A stretch of DNA of 64,000 nt from Epiperipatus broadwayi (GCA_028023455.1 JAQFVV010012497.1:434001-498000), one strand, 5' to 3'. Shown: positions 1-11,619, counted from the stretch's first letter. Numbers and translations: made by a program. The notes: generated by a model from the letters alone, not told the origin.

Positions 1-100
1 AATGTAGGGCAATGCAGTGAAGTATAGAGAAATTGATGTTAAGATTAACAAGAAAGGATCAGAAATGAAATATTTGGGTGAGAAAACTAGCAGCTATTTC

Positions 101-378
101 TGACATCACATGGTCACCATTTCTTATGCTTGCTCATAGCTGTTATTAAAACAGGCAAAACTCTCCATGCAGTAGTGCCACTCAGGGCTCTCAGATCCAA
201 AGCTACTCACTGATGATAGCCACAAGCTAGAAACTAGTCTGGGGATATATTGGATGAGTAGGCACTAGATAGGGATTTTATGCACAAGCCTTCTGGCATC
301 CATTGATTACTCTGGCTTGCATTCAGTGGCACTACTGTATGGAGAGTTTTGCCTGTTTTAATATTGCTGACATCATTA
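101..378. repeat. M1 palindromic repeat, copy 1
   Basis: Terminal inverted segments are visible at about 150-185 and 325-362 (acaggcaaaactctccatgc against its reverse complement). Between them lies the family core with ctagaaactagtctgggga and tagggattttatgcacaagc. The same core recurs at 10733-11583, 34540-35020 and 35570-35690. There is no coding capacity. It is best described as a MITE-like or foldback repeat; the class is not established. Confidence 0.75.
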
Positions 379-1598
379 GTACAATCAAGAGACTAAAATG
401 ATCTTAAATTAAGCATGTTGCTAGTTTGAAATCCTAAGATTTCAATTATCCAAAAGTTTGAAGGAACCATATCTATAATAGATGAATGAGTGGTGAAGTT
501 CAAGTCAGAGAACTTGGAAAGATTTTTATTGTGTAGTGTACTGATATGTGCACGTATTTTATCATACATATTTATATTACAAAATTAAAAATAAATTTGT
601 AATTGTAGATAAAATATTGTTTTATAAACAGAGTTGATTGTATATCAAAAAGTGTGTGATTGTGTGTATATATATAATTGGGTGTATATAATATACATAA
701 ATAATTTTAAAAAATTAAAGATAAGTAAACTATGTTTTGGTGTTACTGCAAATAAAATCTCTTTGTGAAAAAACTGAACATGTTCTACCTATATTTTTGA
801 TTTTTGCAAAAGTCAGTTTAGTTAATTTTGAATATAAAGGTGAATAATCTTTTTCAATATAAAACAAATTTAATTACAACATTATTCTGAATGTTTTTGG
901 ATGATAATTATTATTTTTTTTATTCAGTGAAATTTTAGAAATAATTAGAATTCCAGTGAAGTGATAGATATGTATTAAAAGACAGTAAATATTTGAGGAT
1001 AATGGAATTAAAGTCTTTAAAGTAACTATGTGAAAAAAAATGTTAGTGATATTTCCAGTATGTCCTTCATCTCTTATAGGCTTAATTTTCTTTACATATC
1101 TATTCGGAGACTTGTTTATTAATAACATGCTATGAAAAAAATTATTAAGAAATAATATTAAAAGTTTTCAAAAGAATTGAGACTGTAATCTGTTGGCATT
1201 CTATGTGTTTGTCAGCCAGCATCCACGTTCAAAAAAGGTTACTCTGTTCAAATAGAATATTTTGATAATACATATAATGAAATAATTGATGGTTTATTTT
1301 AATACGTGAATATCTTTCTTCAAAATTTATGGAGTTCCATTGTTTCTTTGATATTGTAGACATTCATTTAACTGGATTTAAAGAGACTTCATTTTATTCA
1401 TATTGTTATTTTAAATATTATATTCTTCAAAACTGTTTACTACTGATTTTGTAATATAGAATATTTTTTTAACAATTATATTATTCACAAAAAAAAAGTA
1501 AAAAAAAAAGTGACATATTTTGGAAGAAAGTACAAATAAAAAATAGCTAGTGGATGGCACAGTAAAATAAACAAAGGGTCTCCTATCAAAAAAAAAAC
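379..1598. other. AT-rich intronic DNA, nothing recognised
   Basis: AT-rich sequence with short A and T runs. I see no exon-like open frame with family similarity and no clear repeat ends. Confidence 0.6.
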
Positions 1599-1612
1599 AA
1601 ATAGTTTACTTT

Positions 1613-2273
1613 AAAAATGCCTATGTGACAGCCAATCAGATGTAATAATGACTGCACATGGAACTCTCAATTCAAAAACATATACCAGAAATACGAGAAA
1701 AAGATGGAATCCCACCACCTTCTCTACTTAAATTTATATGTAAATAAGTCAGACTCAAGCATCGTGAACTAAGAGCGCAAAGCTTAAAACACCTTCACAT
1801 TTAATTCACTAAATATTATATATAAATAAACAACGTGAAATCTTTTGATTTACTACAAAGCAATTTTCAAATTTAATGAAATGAATGATAGTAACAAATG
1901 TAAATATATTAAATTTATTAAGCGCAATCAGAGGATATAATAAAATTGGTTCTTAGTAAATCGAAAGATTTGACGTTGTTTATTTATATATAATATTTAG
2001 TGAATTAAATGTGGTGTTTTAAGCTTCACGCTCTTAGTTCTGGATGCTTGTGTCTGACTTATTTATATATAAATTTATGTAGAGAAGAAGGTGGGGCTCC
2101 ATCTTTTTCTCGTATTTCTGGCTTATGTTTTTGAATTGAAAGTTCCATGTGCAGTCATTATTACATCTGATTGGCTGTCACATAAGCATTTTTAAGGTGC
2201 AATTGTCGAAGGTTTTAGCTTTCATGTTATTATTATATCATTTGCTTGCGCTTAATATAAATTTAATATATTT
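1613..2273. mobile_element. inverted-block element with 14-bp target duplication
   Basis: The sequence aaatagtttacttt occurs at 1599-1612 and again at 2274-2287, flanking the element exactly. Inside, block A (1613-1858) is repeated in reverse complement as A' (1951-2194). Block B (about 1899-1947, with aagcgcaatc) is repeated in reverse complement as B' (about 2224-2273, with ttgcgcttaa). The order A-B-A'-B' is not a simple hairpin. A 14-bp duplication fits insertion by target-primed reverse transcription. No protein is encoded and the family is not recognised. Confidence 0.75.
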
Positions 2274-2287
2274 AAATAGTTTACTTT

Positions 2288-2759
2288 GTAACTTCTAGAA
2301 ATTGAAATGCCATCACTGTCTAATTTGATATAATTGATTGCTTACATTTTTATCATAATATTGGAGAAAGTTTATTAATGCGGCAAAAAAAAATTAAGCA
2401 GTATTTAGAATAATTTGTGGAACACCAGTAAAATGTCATATGACTTCTGTTTACACATTATTTTTAAATAGCAATTCTATTTCTTTTCTTTTTTTTTATT
2501 AAGGGAAATATATATGTACAATCAACATCTGTTACATTTATTACATTTGTTACTCTAATTTTGACAACATAATTCCATTTGCTACATTAATCTTGACAAA
2601 GTAATTTTCTTAATCAGAATAAGACTCCTCGTTTGATGACGAAGATTGTGATTATTAGAAAGCTGTTATTTTTTCCAATTTCCATTGATACTTCAAGAAT
2701 CTCATATAATTGAGTAAAATTATTTATTGATTATGCGGTGATAAATTAATTAAGATTGA
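2288..2759. other. AT-rich intronic DNA, nothing recognised
   Basis: AT-rich unique-looking sequence between the inverted-block element and the LINE remnant. No exon or repeat boundary identified. Confidence 0.5.
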
Positions 2760-5030
2760 TCTGAGCATAGGGCTCCTCGTTCATCAGTCTAAGCTGTGCA
2801 CAAGTGTCTTTAATGAGTTTCTCCAGCATTAGCAGGCAATCTCTGTGCTTTATTTTGTGGATAAGGTTTTTACATATTGTCCATGGCTGCACTAATTCAT
2901 TTGAATACAACATGGTTCCTTGTCAACTACCCAGCTTGTAGCAAGAAGATTCATCCTAATTATAGGAGTGAAAATACCACTCATCATGGTGTCTTTAATA
3001 TTTAGAATATTTTTGCTAAATGTTTTACCTAGCTGGACTTAAGAAGGGGCAAGCAGTAAAAATGTGACTAATAGTCTCAACCTCTGCCCCAACAAGCTAC
3101 ATAATGGTTCAATTCTGGAGTAGCTTCTATAATCCTCCAAAAAATGATTCATCGTCAGAGATACTAGGTTAACTTTTATGATGAAATCAATGTACTTGGC
3201 TTCTGGTGCAGAATTCGTAGTTAGATTAAGCTTAGTAGGCAAATCAGCAGTATTTGTGTTCATGAGTCTATAACTCTGCCAGTAGGTTCTTGTTTTGAAT
3301 GATTGAAGAATTTATTTGAATTGACTAATAGTTCCATGGCCTACTTACTTTGAATGGGTGATGGCATGTCAGTTGGCTCAATATCTTTTTTCGATGATTG
3401 CATTGGGAAATTTGCCATACATCGCCTTCAGCATTGTTAGTGATTTCTGAATGCAGAAAGTGTTGAGAGCATGCAAACCAAGCCCATTCAGGTCTTTCGG
3501 CCTCTGCATCTTGGCTAGACTGGTGGTCGCTTTTTTTTCTCTTCTATAAAATGCCAGTGTAGACTGAATTTATTGCATTCTGAAAGGACCTGGTTGGCTT
3601 AAGGATCGGCATGTAATTCAGTGCTGCTTTACCAGGGAGCGGCAAGTAGATCTCTGAGAGAGTACTTGCTACTTTCTTGGTCTTGTCCAGAATGTTGTTT
3701 TGCAGTGCTCTTCTCATAGCTGACCTGGACAGTGTTACGAGGAATCCCATGAAGTTCTGGGATTTTTTCAGCGAATCTTGAAGGAATCATCGTTCCCCCA
3801 TAGATCTTCCAGGCAGCAGATTTCCCAGGGATTATTTTTAGCCCATATCTCCCAGTGTAATCATCTAGAAGCTGGTACAATTTAGGCAAGTGCTTATGTG
3901 AAGGGAGGAAAATGTTTCTACAGCTGTTAGCAGGGGGTTGACATAGGCTGTAAAACACAATGTGCCAAATGGCAACCCCTGGGGTATCAACAGGTGTGGT
4001 TTGAACCCAGGAGCTAGGGAGTCATTTAATGATAAATAAATGATATATATATATATGTTTAGCAGCAAATTAGTGATAATTCTAATGTAATCTTTAGATA
4101 CTCTGTAGTGCTCAAGTGGTGAGAATAACGTAGGCACCACAGAGTCAAATGCTGCTGCAAAGTCTACATGTACTACTACAGGTCCAGATGTTTTCTTGGT
4201 TCTTATGTGTTCTACCAATAGGGAAAATCTTACTGGTTCACCGGTAGATGACCCCTTGCTGGCAAATTGGTGTGAAGAGATTTTACTGAGTAGCCGCTGC
4301 TGGATCTTATCCTTAAAAAGTGACTCACTGGTTTTGACCAACAGCAGCATTACAGATATAGATCTTATGTTTTGTTAGTGATGATGGATTTAGAGGATTT
4401 TTGACAAATGGGACAAGTGCAATGGGGTACAGGTCAGGAACATTTTGAATGTCCCTGGACAACACACCAATGACTCGGTCCTATTTTTTAACTGTAAATT
4501 TACTCAAATGCGGCAACACAAATCGCAGGATCCCGTGAAGGCTCAGATGTACATGTTCCGGAGCTGATGGAGAATCTGCTGCTTAGTAATGGCATGGTCT
4601 TGCGATGGTAGATCTTTCTGCCATATATCTCCTATTTCATATATGAAACTCTGCAATTTCTCTCTGAAGTGATCATCACTTTTACTCAATATTACATTGC
4701 CTAAGTAATTATGATTGTCTATAGATAACATTGTAGGCGTAGGCTTTTTTTAGCACCAATTGACCGCCTCAGGTAGTTTCACGTCCAGTTGTTTTTTATG
4801 GATAAATAGATCTTAGCTCTTTTTACTGCAATATAGTTTGCAAGCACCTTTTTGTTTATTCATATACTGCTTTTTAAGGCTAAGGATTTCTTCCACTCCT
4901 GCCTCTGTAGATCTTAACTCACTGACTTGTCCACTATGGAGTCTAGTTCCTTTAGCCGTCTTGTGGGCCCCTTGGTTCTCCTAGTAGAGATGTTGAAAAG
5001 AGAGCCTAAGATCCCCACAAATGCTGGACC
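2760..5030 (-). pseudogene. decayed non-LTR retrotransposon (LINE) reverse transcriptase
   Basis: On the - strand, broken frames carry reverse-transcriptase signatures in order. A region with VVVHVDFAAAFDSV (motif A, Asp retained) lies near 4130-4180. A QG-type motif B stretch (LIPQGLPFG) and AYVNPLLTAVE lie near 3920-3990. After the catalytic region come LPKLYQLLDDYTGRYGLKI and a KSAA segment (about 3800-3900). Further downstream is the 3' domain with RPKDLNGLGLHALNTFC (about 3460-3520) and a tail reaching about 2760. The YADD box is not intact; frameshifts and stops occur throughout. An upstream segment (about 4543-4731) may be part of the same protein. The clade is not determined. It sits antisense in an unkempt intron. 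Confidence 0.75.
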
Positions 5031-5116
5031 ATGCATGTAATGGTTCCAAAGATAGGAGCTGGATCTTGTGGAAGAGGATATACGCCTTTTTACCTTAATT
5101 CTCCCACATTGTATGA

Positions 5117-5207
5117 GCTTAAAGAATCATCATGCTATCCTATACATATCTTCAAGCTAGTTTCAAGCTTATGGTTTTCAATATGGAGCAGTTTTAGTTC
5201 TGGATAT
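5117..5207. repeat. diverged M1-like repeat, left part, cut by LTR element
   Basis: The segment with tcaagctagtttcaagctta resembles the M1 core (agactagtttctagcttgtg) in reverse orientation at roughly 70% similarity. It ends abruptly at the LTR element; similar M1-like sequence resumes after 10464. Confidence 0.5.
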
Positions 5208-6219
5208 TGTACCGGGTCGAACCGCTGAAACCACCTACTTACACGTATATATGTTTTGGTCGGTTTCAAACTCCATAATACATTTATAATCTTATAAAGG
5301 TTACGTGAACGAACCGGCACGTTCTAGCAAAATGGGAGATCTTATTGATAGCTTTAACTATCAACAGTGGTCCATCTCGGCTGCTAGATTCAAACCCCTA
5401 CTATTCAAATACTTTATTTGTTTCGGGATAAACCCCGGGGTGCCAACTAGTCTGAAGACTAACGTATTCGGGCAGTAGGCTCATAATCCAGCACTCGAAA
5501 CAATTCCCTTAACTAGCCCAGTCTAATTTTAATCAGTAATAAAATATAGAAAAAGAATTGATAAAAAGAATTGACCGACAAATAGAGTTTAATTTTAAAG
5601 ACAATTTATTAACTAACATTAAATAATTTTAAACATTCTATAAATTTAAATATAATACATATCAATAGTTCATTTTATGTATGATAGAGTTCATATAATT
5701 TGAATCTTGAATATTTACGACTTACAGTGGTGGCTACTACGTATAAATGATAATAAATAAATGTTTACCTAGGATTTTGAATGTAGACGTATAATTTTGT
5801 TCTCTTTGGTTGCTGCTTTCGGTGAGGATATTTCCATTTACAAATACTTCCAGCCAGCTGGGACGTTTCCTTGATGAGTTTCATTATTCTTCATGATTAT
5901 TATTATTGGAGACAATTAGATACTGACGGAGATTTTCTAAGATGTTATGCTGACATTATTTCACGGGTAGATCTTGCTGTTTTCATCGGACATCAGGGAG
6001 TGAAGAAAAACGTGCGTTCCCAAAATCTTCTCAGCACTGCATCTTGTTTCTGAATACCATTAACTTAACTGATTGAAATTAACTGACTCAATTGATTTGT
6101 GAACTCAACTGAACTGTCTCAACTTTTATTTCAACTCTTTTACGGAAGATTTTTTTGTTTTAATAATTTTTTTACGACAAAATTATTTTATATACATGTG
6201 CCAATTTGGCCTTGTCACA
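5208..6219 (-). repeat. LTR, downstream copy in element orientation
   Basis: The 1012-bp LTR matches 9444-10464 nearly throughout, with a shared start (TGTACCGGGTCGAACCGCTG here) and a shared end (TTTGGCCTTGTCACA). Both LTRs contain the same 60-codon open stretch (5871-6053 and 10116-10298), differing at one visible residue. It is LTR sequence, not a gene. Confidence 0.92.
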
Positions 6220-6238
6220 TTACACCCCCCTCCATTTT
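6220..6238 (-). promoter_or_regulatory. polypurine tract
   Basis: On the - strand the bases AATGGAGGGGGGTGTAA lie immediately before the LTR start TGTGAC. This is the expected plus-strand primer of an LTR retrotransposon and fixes the element's orientation. Confidence 0.75.
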
Positions 6239-6640
6239 AGAGTAAAATGCGTCATTTTTGACCATTTTATCTCTTGCAATTTTAATTCTTGACTCTAACG
6301 ATTTATTAATTTAATAATTTAGACAATTCCTACACATGTGTATACTTCCAGCATAATTCTACACCTACTAATATTCTAGATATCGAGTTATTACTGGACT
6401 TGCTTACAGGGAATCTATAATAAATAAATCCTTTTTTGCACTCATCATAAGGTGCAGCAGCACCAAGAAAATAACCTAAAAGGATATCTGGATAAATACA
6501 TTTAAGATACTCATCATAAGATATCGTATTTACCGAATATTACCAGTGTATGTGCGCGTATATACACATGTATACTTACACACTCTTAATACACCTTAGA
6601 TTGACTTTATATTTATATTTACCTTTCAATATTATTTTTA

Positions 6641-7214
6641 AATACACATGAACATTACTTACACCCTATTTATTTATATTACAATACTATTTATAACCCT
6701 TAAGAAACATTATTTAAAATATTTATTTACACTAATCTTATAATATTATTTTTAAATCATTACGAACATCTTTATTTAACATGCGTGTATTCAATAAAAT
6801 AAAAAAATAAAAATCGATTAGTTTATTACGAGTCATTCTTCATTATTATTTACTATAGATTTATTTACGCTTATTTATTTAACTTGATTTTATCACTTTT
6901 ATTTTAACTATTTGACCTACTTATTTAATACACATGAACATTACTTACACCCTATTTATTTATATTACAATACTATTTATAACCCTTAAGAAACATTATT
7001 TAAAATATTTATTTACACTAATCTTATAATATTATTTTTAAATCATTACGAACATCTTTATTTAACATGCGTGTATTCAATAAAATAAAAAAATAAAAAT
7101 CGATTAGTTTATTACGAGTCATTCTTCATTATTATTTACTATAGATTTATTTACGCTTATTTATTTAACTTGATTTTATCACTTTTATTTTAACTATTTG
7201 ACCTACTTATTTAA
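6641..7214. repeat. 286-bp tandem duplication inside the LTR element
   Basis: The unit beginning aatacacatgaacattactt at 6641 starts again at 6927. The two copies appear identical over about 286 bp, so the duplication is recent or was homogenised. It lies in the noncoding part of the element near its downstream LTR. No open frame spans it. Confidence 0.9.
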
Positions 7215-8244
7215 TTACGAACATTTTTCTTAATTAATATGTGCGTTGATCATTTTTCCTAAGTATTGACCACTTCAAATTCTTATTTTTCTAGAGTGCA
7301 TTTTTAGTTTTTATTTTCATCATTAGGTAATAAATGTAATATTAAGAGAAGCTGGCAGCAAAGTATGAGGCAATTCAACACACAGATCGATTTTGTGCTG
7401 ATTTAAACCAACTTTTAATTTCTTGCGGAAATCGTGACTACAGCATGGGCATTTTTGTGCACAACGGATCATGAACAGGGTCTTTAAGATTGCGAATGGC
7501 AGGACTATCTCTACTGCACATTCGACTTACTAAAATATTTATTTTATTTGGTTACTGGGAATTTTTTCTCCAGATTTATTAACTTTTATATGCCAGGACT
7601 TTTCTACTGGCGCATCATCATCAGTATTATTTATTTTTCGCACTACCCATCTGTAGAACAAAGTCACCGCAAGAAAAGGCTTAATCCAACAAAAGTCAGG
7701 CCTGGAATTTATCTCCTTGCCCAAATACTCGCACACACCTCACTCCTAATTTAATACACTTTTTTTTTTTTTAACTTTATTTGATAATGTTTTATTTTCA
7801 TTAATACTTTCATTATACACTTATTTATTTCATTTTTATTTTTAAAGCGTTATTTTTACTCTCCCTTTTTTTTTTTAAAAAAAAAAATTTTCATTTTGCT
7901 TGTCTATTTTGATTTTACACATTTATTTTGTTTGCGTCACGCTCCGCTATGTTCTAGACTTATGAGCTGGGATATCAATATAATCGATGACATAATCAAG
8001 GGTTTTGACATAAATTGTTTTATAGATGCTTTGACATTTTAAAAACACTAAGATTGTTATTTTATTTTACTAAGACTAACTTTCATCATTTTTAATTATT
8101 CAAACTAACTTGATACTCGTTTTGTCATTTATTTAAAAAGAAAAACTATAGGTTATTTTTGTTTCATTAAACTTTGTTAAACATTTTCTGTTATTCCAAG
8201 TCCATGGTCGTTAATAACTAGGTCAAACCAGCGAATCCGTCAGA

Positions 8245-8634
8245 TTACATATGTTTAATTTTTGTCTGGCAGTTCTTTCTTTCTACTAACTCACTAACAT
8301 AAACGATACTCCATATTCTCACTTCTATCTCTCGATTAAAATCTATTTTATCTTTTTTTTTTTCCGTTTTATTTTCTGCCTTGTAGATAAGAAAACCTTT
8401 AAGCTTCACAGACCTCCGCCATATTTTTCCTAACCGTGAATTTTTTTTCTTACGCTTTCTTTTTATTTTAAATCTACGTTTAAAACTAACGCGATCTTTT
8501 ACTTTAACCTTTTTAACTTTTTGTAAAAACTTTTCAACACTATCTTCTACCTTTAACTTATGTCTCTCTTCTATTTCTTGATCTACATTTATTTCTACTT
8601 TCTCTGTAGCAACGCTATCTGATTCTAATTTAAT
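8245..8634 (-). pseudogene. basic continuation of the gag-like coding region
   Basis: Open for about 129 codons on the - strand without an ATG. It contains NLESDS-like acidic sequence, then a strongly basic segment (RRFKIKRKRKKK), and ends with taa at 8245-8247. It lies directly downstream of the 113-codon frame and probably belonged to the same protein before a frameshift and a stop. The basic segment could bind nucleic acid; this is inferred from charge only. Confidence 0.5.
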
Positions 8635-8675
8635 TTATATTTCCAAACTACTATATTTACCACTATCTGACTCTA

Positions 8676-9017
8676 CTATCTCTTTGATGACCTCAACTTC
8701 CTTATTTTCTTTGACAAAATTACTTCTACAATCTCTTGATTTTTTACTTGTGTTTTAATCTCTTCTATTTCTTCCCTAATTTCTTCTTTTATTTTATTTT
8801 GGCCCCTTTCGATCTGGTCCTTTAACTTTTCAAGCATTTCAGCTTGCCCTTCCAATTTACTCTTCATTTCATTATTTTGGTTTTTAAGCTCTTCAGCTAT
8901 TTTTTTATATTCTTCGGCTGTTTCTTTTTGTTTTTCAAACATGCTGGTTAGTAAAGCTATGATTTCTCTTTTTTCCTTGTTGGGAATATTTTCTATATTT
9001 TTATCTTGAGTCTCCAT
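8676..9017 (-). CDS. gag-like coiled-coil protein of the LTR element
   Basis: A 113-codon frame opens with ATG (METQDKNIENIPNKEKREII) 0.4 kb inside the upstream LTR, the usual gag position. From about residue 20 to 95 it is a strongly charged heptad-like coiled coil rich in Glu, Lys and Gln. Near 8715 the frame appears to shift: another frame carries a further Glu/Lys-rich stretch to a stop near 8637. Beyond that, a 129-codon open region without ATG (8248-8634) continues, very basic in its middle. So the coding region was probably about 250 codons and is now broken. No zinc knuckle and no pol homology is visible. Gag identity rests on position and composition, not on a family match. Confidence 0.6.
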   Translation of the reverse strand: METQDKNIENIPNKEKREIIALLTSMFEKQKETAEEYKKIAEELKNQNNEMKSKLEGQAEMLEKLKDQIERGQNKIKEEIREEIEEIKTQVKNQEIVEVILSKKIRKLRSSKR

Positions 9018-9418
9018 TTTGGCTTTATTTTATTTTATTTTATAATTTTAAACACTTTTTATCATTATTTTTAATACCATATTTTATTCACTTTAATAAG
9101 TTTACTAATTGTTATTTTATTTATTTATTTCTAAACTGGAAATACACGCTGACTCCACCCCTCCTTTGTCCATTTTTCTCTACCCGATCTTAATGCTTTA
9201 ACTCCACCCAAACATCCACCTGTCTCTAATTTAACATAATGATTTATTTTAACCAACATAAATAGCATAAATCTCTTCATTTAAAGAAAACAAAGTTTTC
9301 GGTCAATTCTTTTTTTTTTAAATTAAAACGCTTTAACATACGTAATTTAGCTTTTGTATAGAAAAACTTTTTTTAAACAAGAAACAAAGCATTTATTTAC
9401 TATTGTTTTTTAGGTCCA

Positions 9419-9439
9419 GCCCCAAGTTGGGTATAGCCA
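9419..9439 (-). promoter_or_regulatory. primer-binding site, tRNA-Lys-like
   Basis: Read on the - strand this is TGGCTATACCCAACTTGGGG plus C. Apart from a short insertion after TGGC it resembles the TGGCGCCCAACGTGGGGC type of site complementary to the 3' end of tRNA-Lys. Its place four bases from the LTR fits the role. Confidence 0.65.
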
Positions 9440-9443
9440 TTTA

Positions 9444-10464
9444 TGTACCAGGTCGAACCGCTGAAACCACTTACTTACGCGTATATATAAGTTTTGGTCG
9501 GTTTCAAACTCTTTCATAATACATTTATAATCTTATAAAGGTTACGTGAACGAACCGGCACGTTTGAGCAATATGGGAGATCTTATTGATAGCTTTAACT
9601 ATCAACAGTGGTCCCTCTCAGCTGCTAGATTCAAACCCCTACTATCCACATACTTTATTTGTTTTGGGGTAAACCCCGGGGCGCCAGCTAGTCTGAAGAC
9701 TAACGTATTCGGGCAGTAGGCTCATAATCCAGCAATCGAAACAATTCCCTTAACTAGCCCAGTCTAATTTTAATCAGTAATAAAATATAGAAAAAGAATT
9801 GATAAAAAGAATTGACCGACAAATAGAGTTTAATTTTAAAGACAATTTATTAACTAACATTAAATAATTTTAAACACTCTATAAATTTAAATATAATACA
9901 CACATATCAATAGTTCATTTTATGTATGATAGAGTTCATATAATTTGAATCTTGAATATTTACGACTTACAGCGGTGGCTACTACGTATAAATGATAATA
10001 AATAAATGTTTACCTAGGATTTTGAATGTAGACGTAGAATTTTGTTCTCTTTGGTTGCTGCTTTCGGTGAGGATATTTCCATTTACAAATACTTCCAGCC
10101 AGCTGGGAAGTTTCCTTGATGAGTTTCATTATTCTTCATGATTATTATTATTGGAGACAATTAGATACTGACGGAGATTTTCTAAGATGTTATGCTGACA
10201 TTATTTCACGGGTAGATCTTGCTGTTTTCATCGGACATCAGGGTGTGAAGAAAAACGTGCATTCCCAAAATCTTCTCAGCACTGCATCTTGTTTCTGAAT
10301 ACCATTAACTTAACTGATTGAAATTAACTGACTCAATTGATTTGTGAACTCAACTGAACTGTCTCAACTTTTATTTCAACTCTTTTACGGAAGATTTTTT
10401 TGTTTTAATAATTTTTTTACGACAAAATTATTTTATATACATGTGCCAATTTGGCCTTGGCACA
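9444..10464 (-). repeat. LTR, upstream copy in element orientation
   Basis: The 1021-bp partner of 5208-6219, followed on the right by the ATAT duplication. In the element's own - strand orientation this is the 5' LTR, because the primer-binding site lies next to it. Confidence 0.92.
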
Positions 10465-10732
10465 ATATAGTGCAGTTAAATTATTGTTTTTGGGTTGATA
10501 GCTTGATAGTAAAAAAAAAAAGAGTAAATAATGGCTGCTGGAGGAAAGATGCCTTAGCTATAAAAAATCTAGATCAAAAAAATTATTTCTAATGATATTC
10601 TTAAGCTAGAAAGTAATCTGAGAATATAGATAGGACAGCATAGGGATTTATTAAATATGTCTACCTTTTACAAGATGACAAAACTGCAGTAGAAGAAATA
10701 GATTTGATAATGTATGAATAAATTACACAGAG
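10465..10732. repeat. diverged M1-like repeat, right part
   Basis: It contains atggctgctggaggaaagat and, after a gap, ttaagctagaaagtaatctg, a degraded version of the M1 order (gtggctgctggagggttgc ... taagccagaaactagtctgg). It continues the M1-like sequence that stops at 5207, which suggests the LTR element landed within an older M1 copy. Confidence 0.5.
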
Positions 10733-11583
10733 GCAAAATTCTTCATACAGTAGCACCACTCAGTGCAATTCAGAGTAATCAATCAATAGATGTAAGAAAG
10801 TTTGTGCATAAAATCCCTATCTAGTGCCTACTCATCCAACATTCCCAGACTAGTTTCTAGCTTGTGGCTTTCATCAGTGAGGAGCCTTGGATTTAAGAGT
10901 ACTGCATCTAATGCAGCCCTCCAGCGGACACCTTTTATCTTAATAGCTAACTATAAATTTAGCTTTAGCTTTATAGTCTTATAGATTTGAACTCAGTTCA
11001 GCATCCATGCTTTTAGTCTTTGGTTCTTTATTAATCACAATTATCATAATCCTATTCTATGGAGAGTTTTGTCTCTGTGTAATCATAAAGAATGATGACC
11101 ATATGATATTTAGTAGCTTAATACCAATCTTGCCTATAGGATTATGGTGATTGTAGTTATTAAAGAACCAAAAACACCAAAAAAGTATGGATGCTACTTT
11201 GAGTTCAGATCTATGTGAGTGTATAAGCTAATGAACTTGAATTGAAAACATTATTGTGTTTTCTTTTTGTAAAAAAGTTTATAGTTAGCTAATAAGATAA
11301 AAGGTGGCTGCTGGAAGGTTTATTTATTCGTAAGATCTAGGTGCAGTGCTTTCAGATCCAAGGCTCCTTACTAATGAAAGCCATTATGCTAGATACTAGT
11401 TTGGGGATATTGGATGAGTAGTCAATAGATAGGGATTTTATGCATAAATTTTTCCTTCATCCATTGATTACTCTGGCTTGCACTGAGTGGCGCTACTGTA
11501 TGGAGAGTTTTCCCTCTGTGTAAACAGCTTGAAGCATATAGAATGGTGATCATATGATGTTTAGTGGCTTAATGTGAATAAAT
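10733..11583. repeat. M1 repeat pair forming a large palindrome, copy 2
   Basis: The left half (about 10733-11090) and the right half (about 11110-11583) are largely inverted copies. Examples are agtgcctactcatccaacat against ggatgagtagtcaatag, and accttttatcttaatagcta against ttagctaataagataaaagg. The terminal motif tatggagagttttgtctctg occurs internally (about 11055) and again near 11500, so two M1 units appear joined or nested. The outer end near 11583 carries the family terminus with gatcatatgatgtttagtgg. Noncoding. Confidence 0.7.
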
Positions 11584-11619
11584 TATTACTAACAGGTAAA
11601 TCATTTTCTGAATATAATA

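Larger units (their letters stand above)
5208..10464 (-). mobile_element. non-autonomous LTR retrotransposon, full length
   Basis: Two direct repeats of 1012 and 1021 bp bound a 3.2-kb interior and are flanked by the 4-bp duplication ATAT (5204-5207 and 10465-10468). On the - strand the LTRs begin TGTGACAAGG/TGTGCCAAGG and end in TACA. A primer-binding site resembling the tRNA-Lys type (TGGC, then CCCAACTTGGGGC) lies at 9419-9439, four bases inside the upstream LTR. A polypurine tract (GGAGGGGGG, 6225-6233) abuts the downstream LTR. Orientation is therefore - strand and the structure is Ty3-like. Only a gag-like, coiled-coil, highly charged coding region is present; I see no protease, RT, RNase H or integrase motif. 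LTRs look about 97-98% identical by eye, so insertion is fairly recent. Confidence 0.9.

Noticed and set aside
5871-6053. 60-codon frame repeated almost identically at 10116-10298
   Set aside because: Both are the same position inside the two LTRs; duplication is due to the LTRs, and no family similarity was seen.
7539-7754. Overlapping frames of 65 and 68 codons on both strands inside the LTR element
   Set aside because: No pol motif on either strand; lie in the noncoding downstream part of the element.
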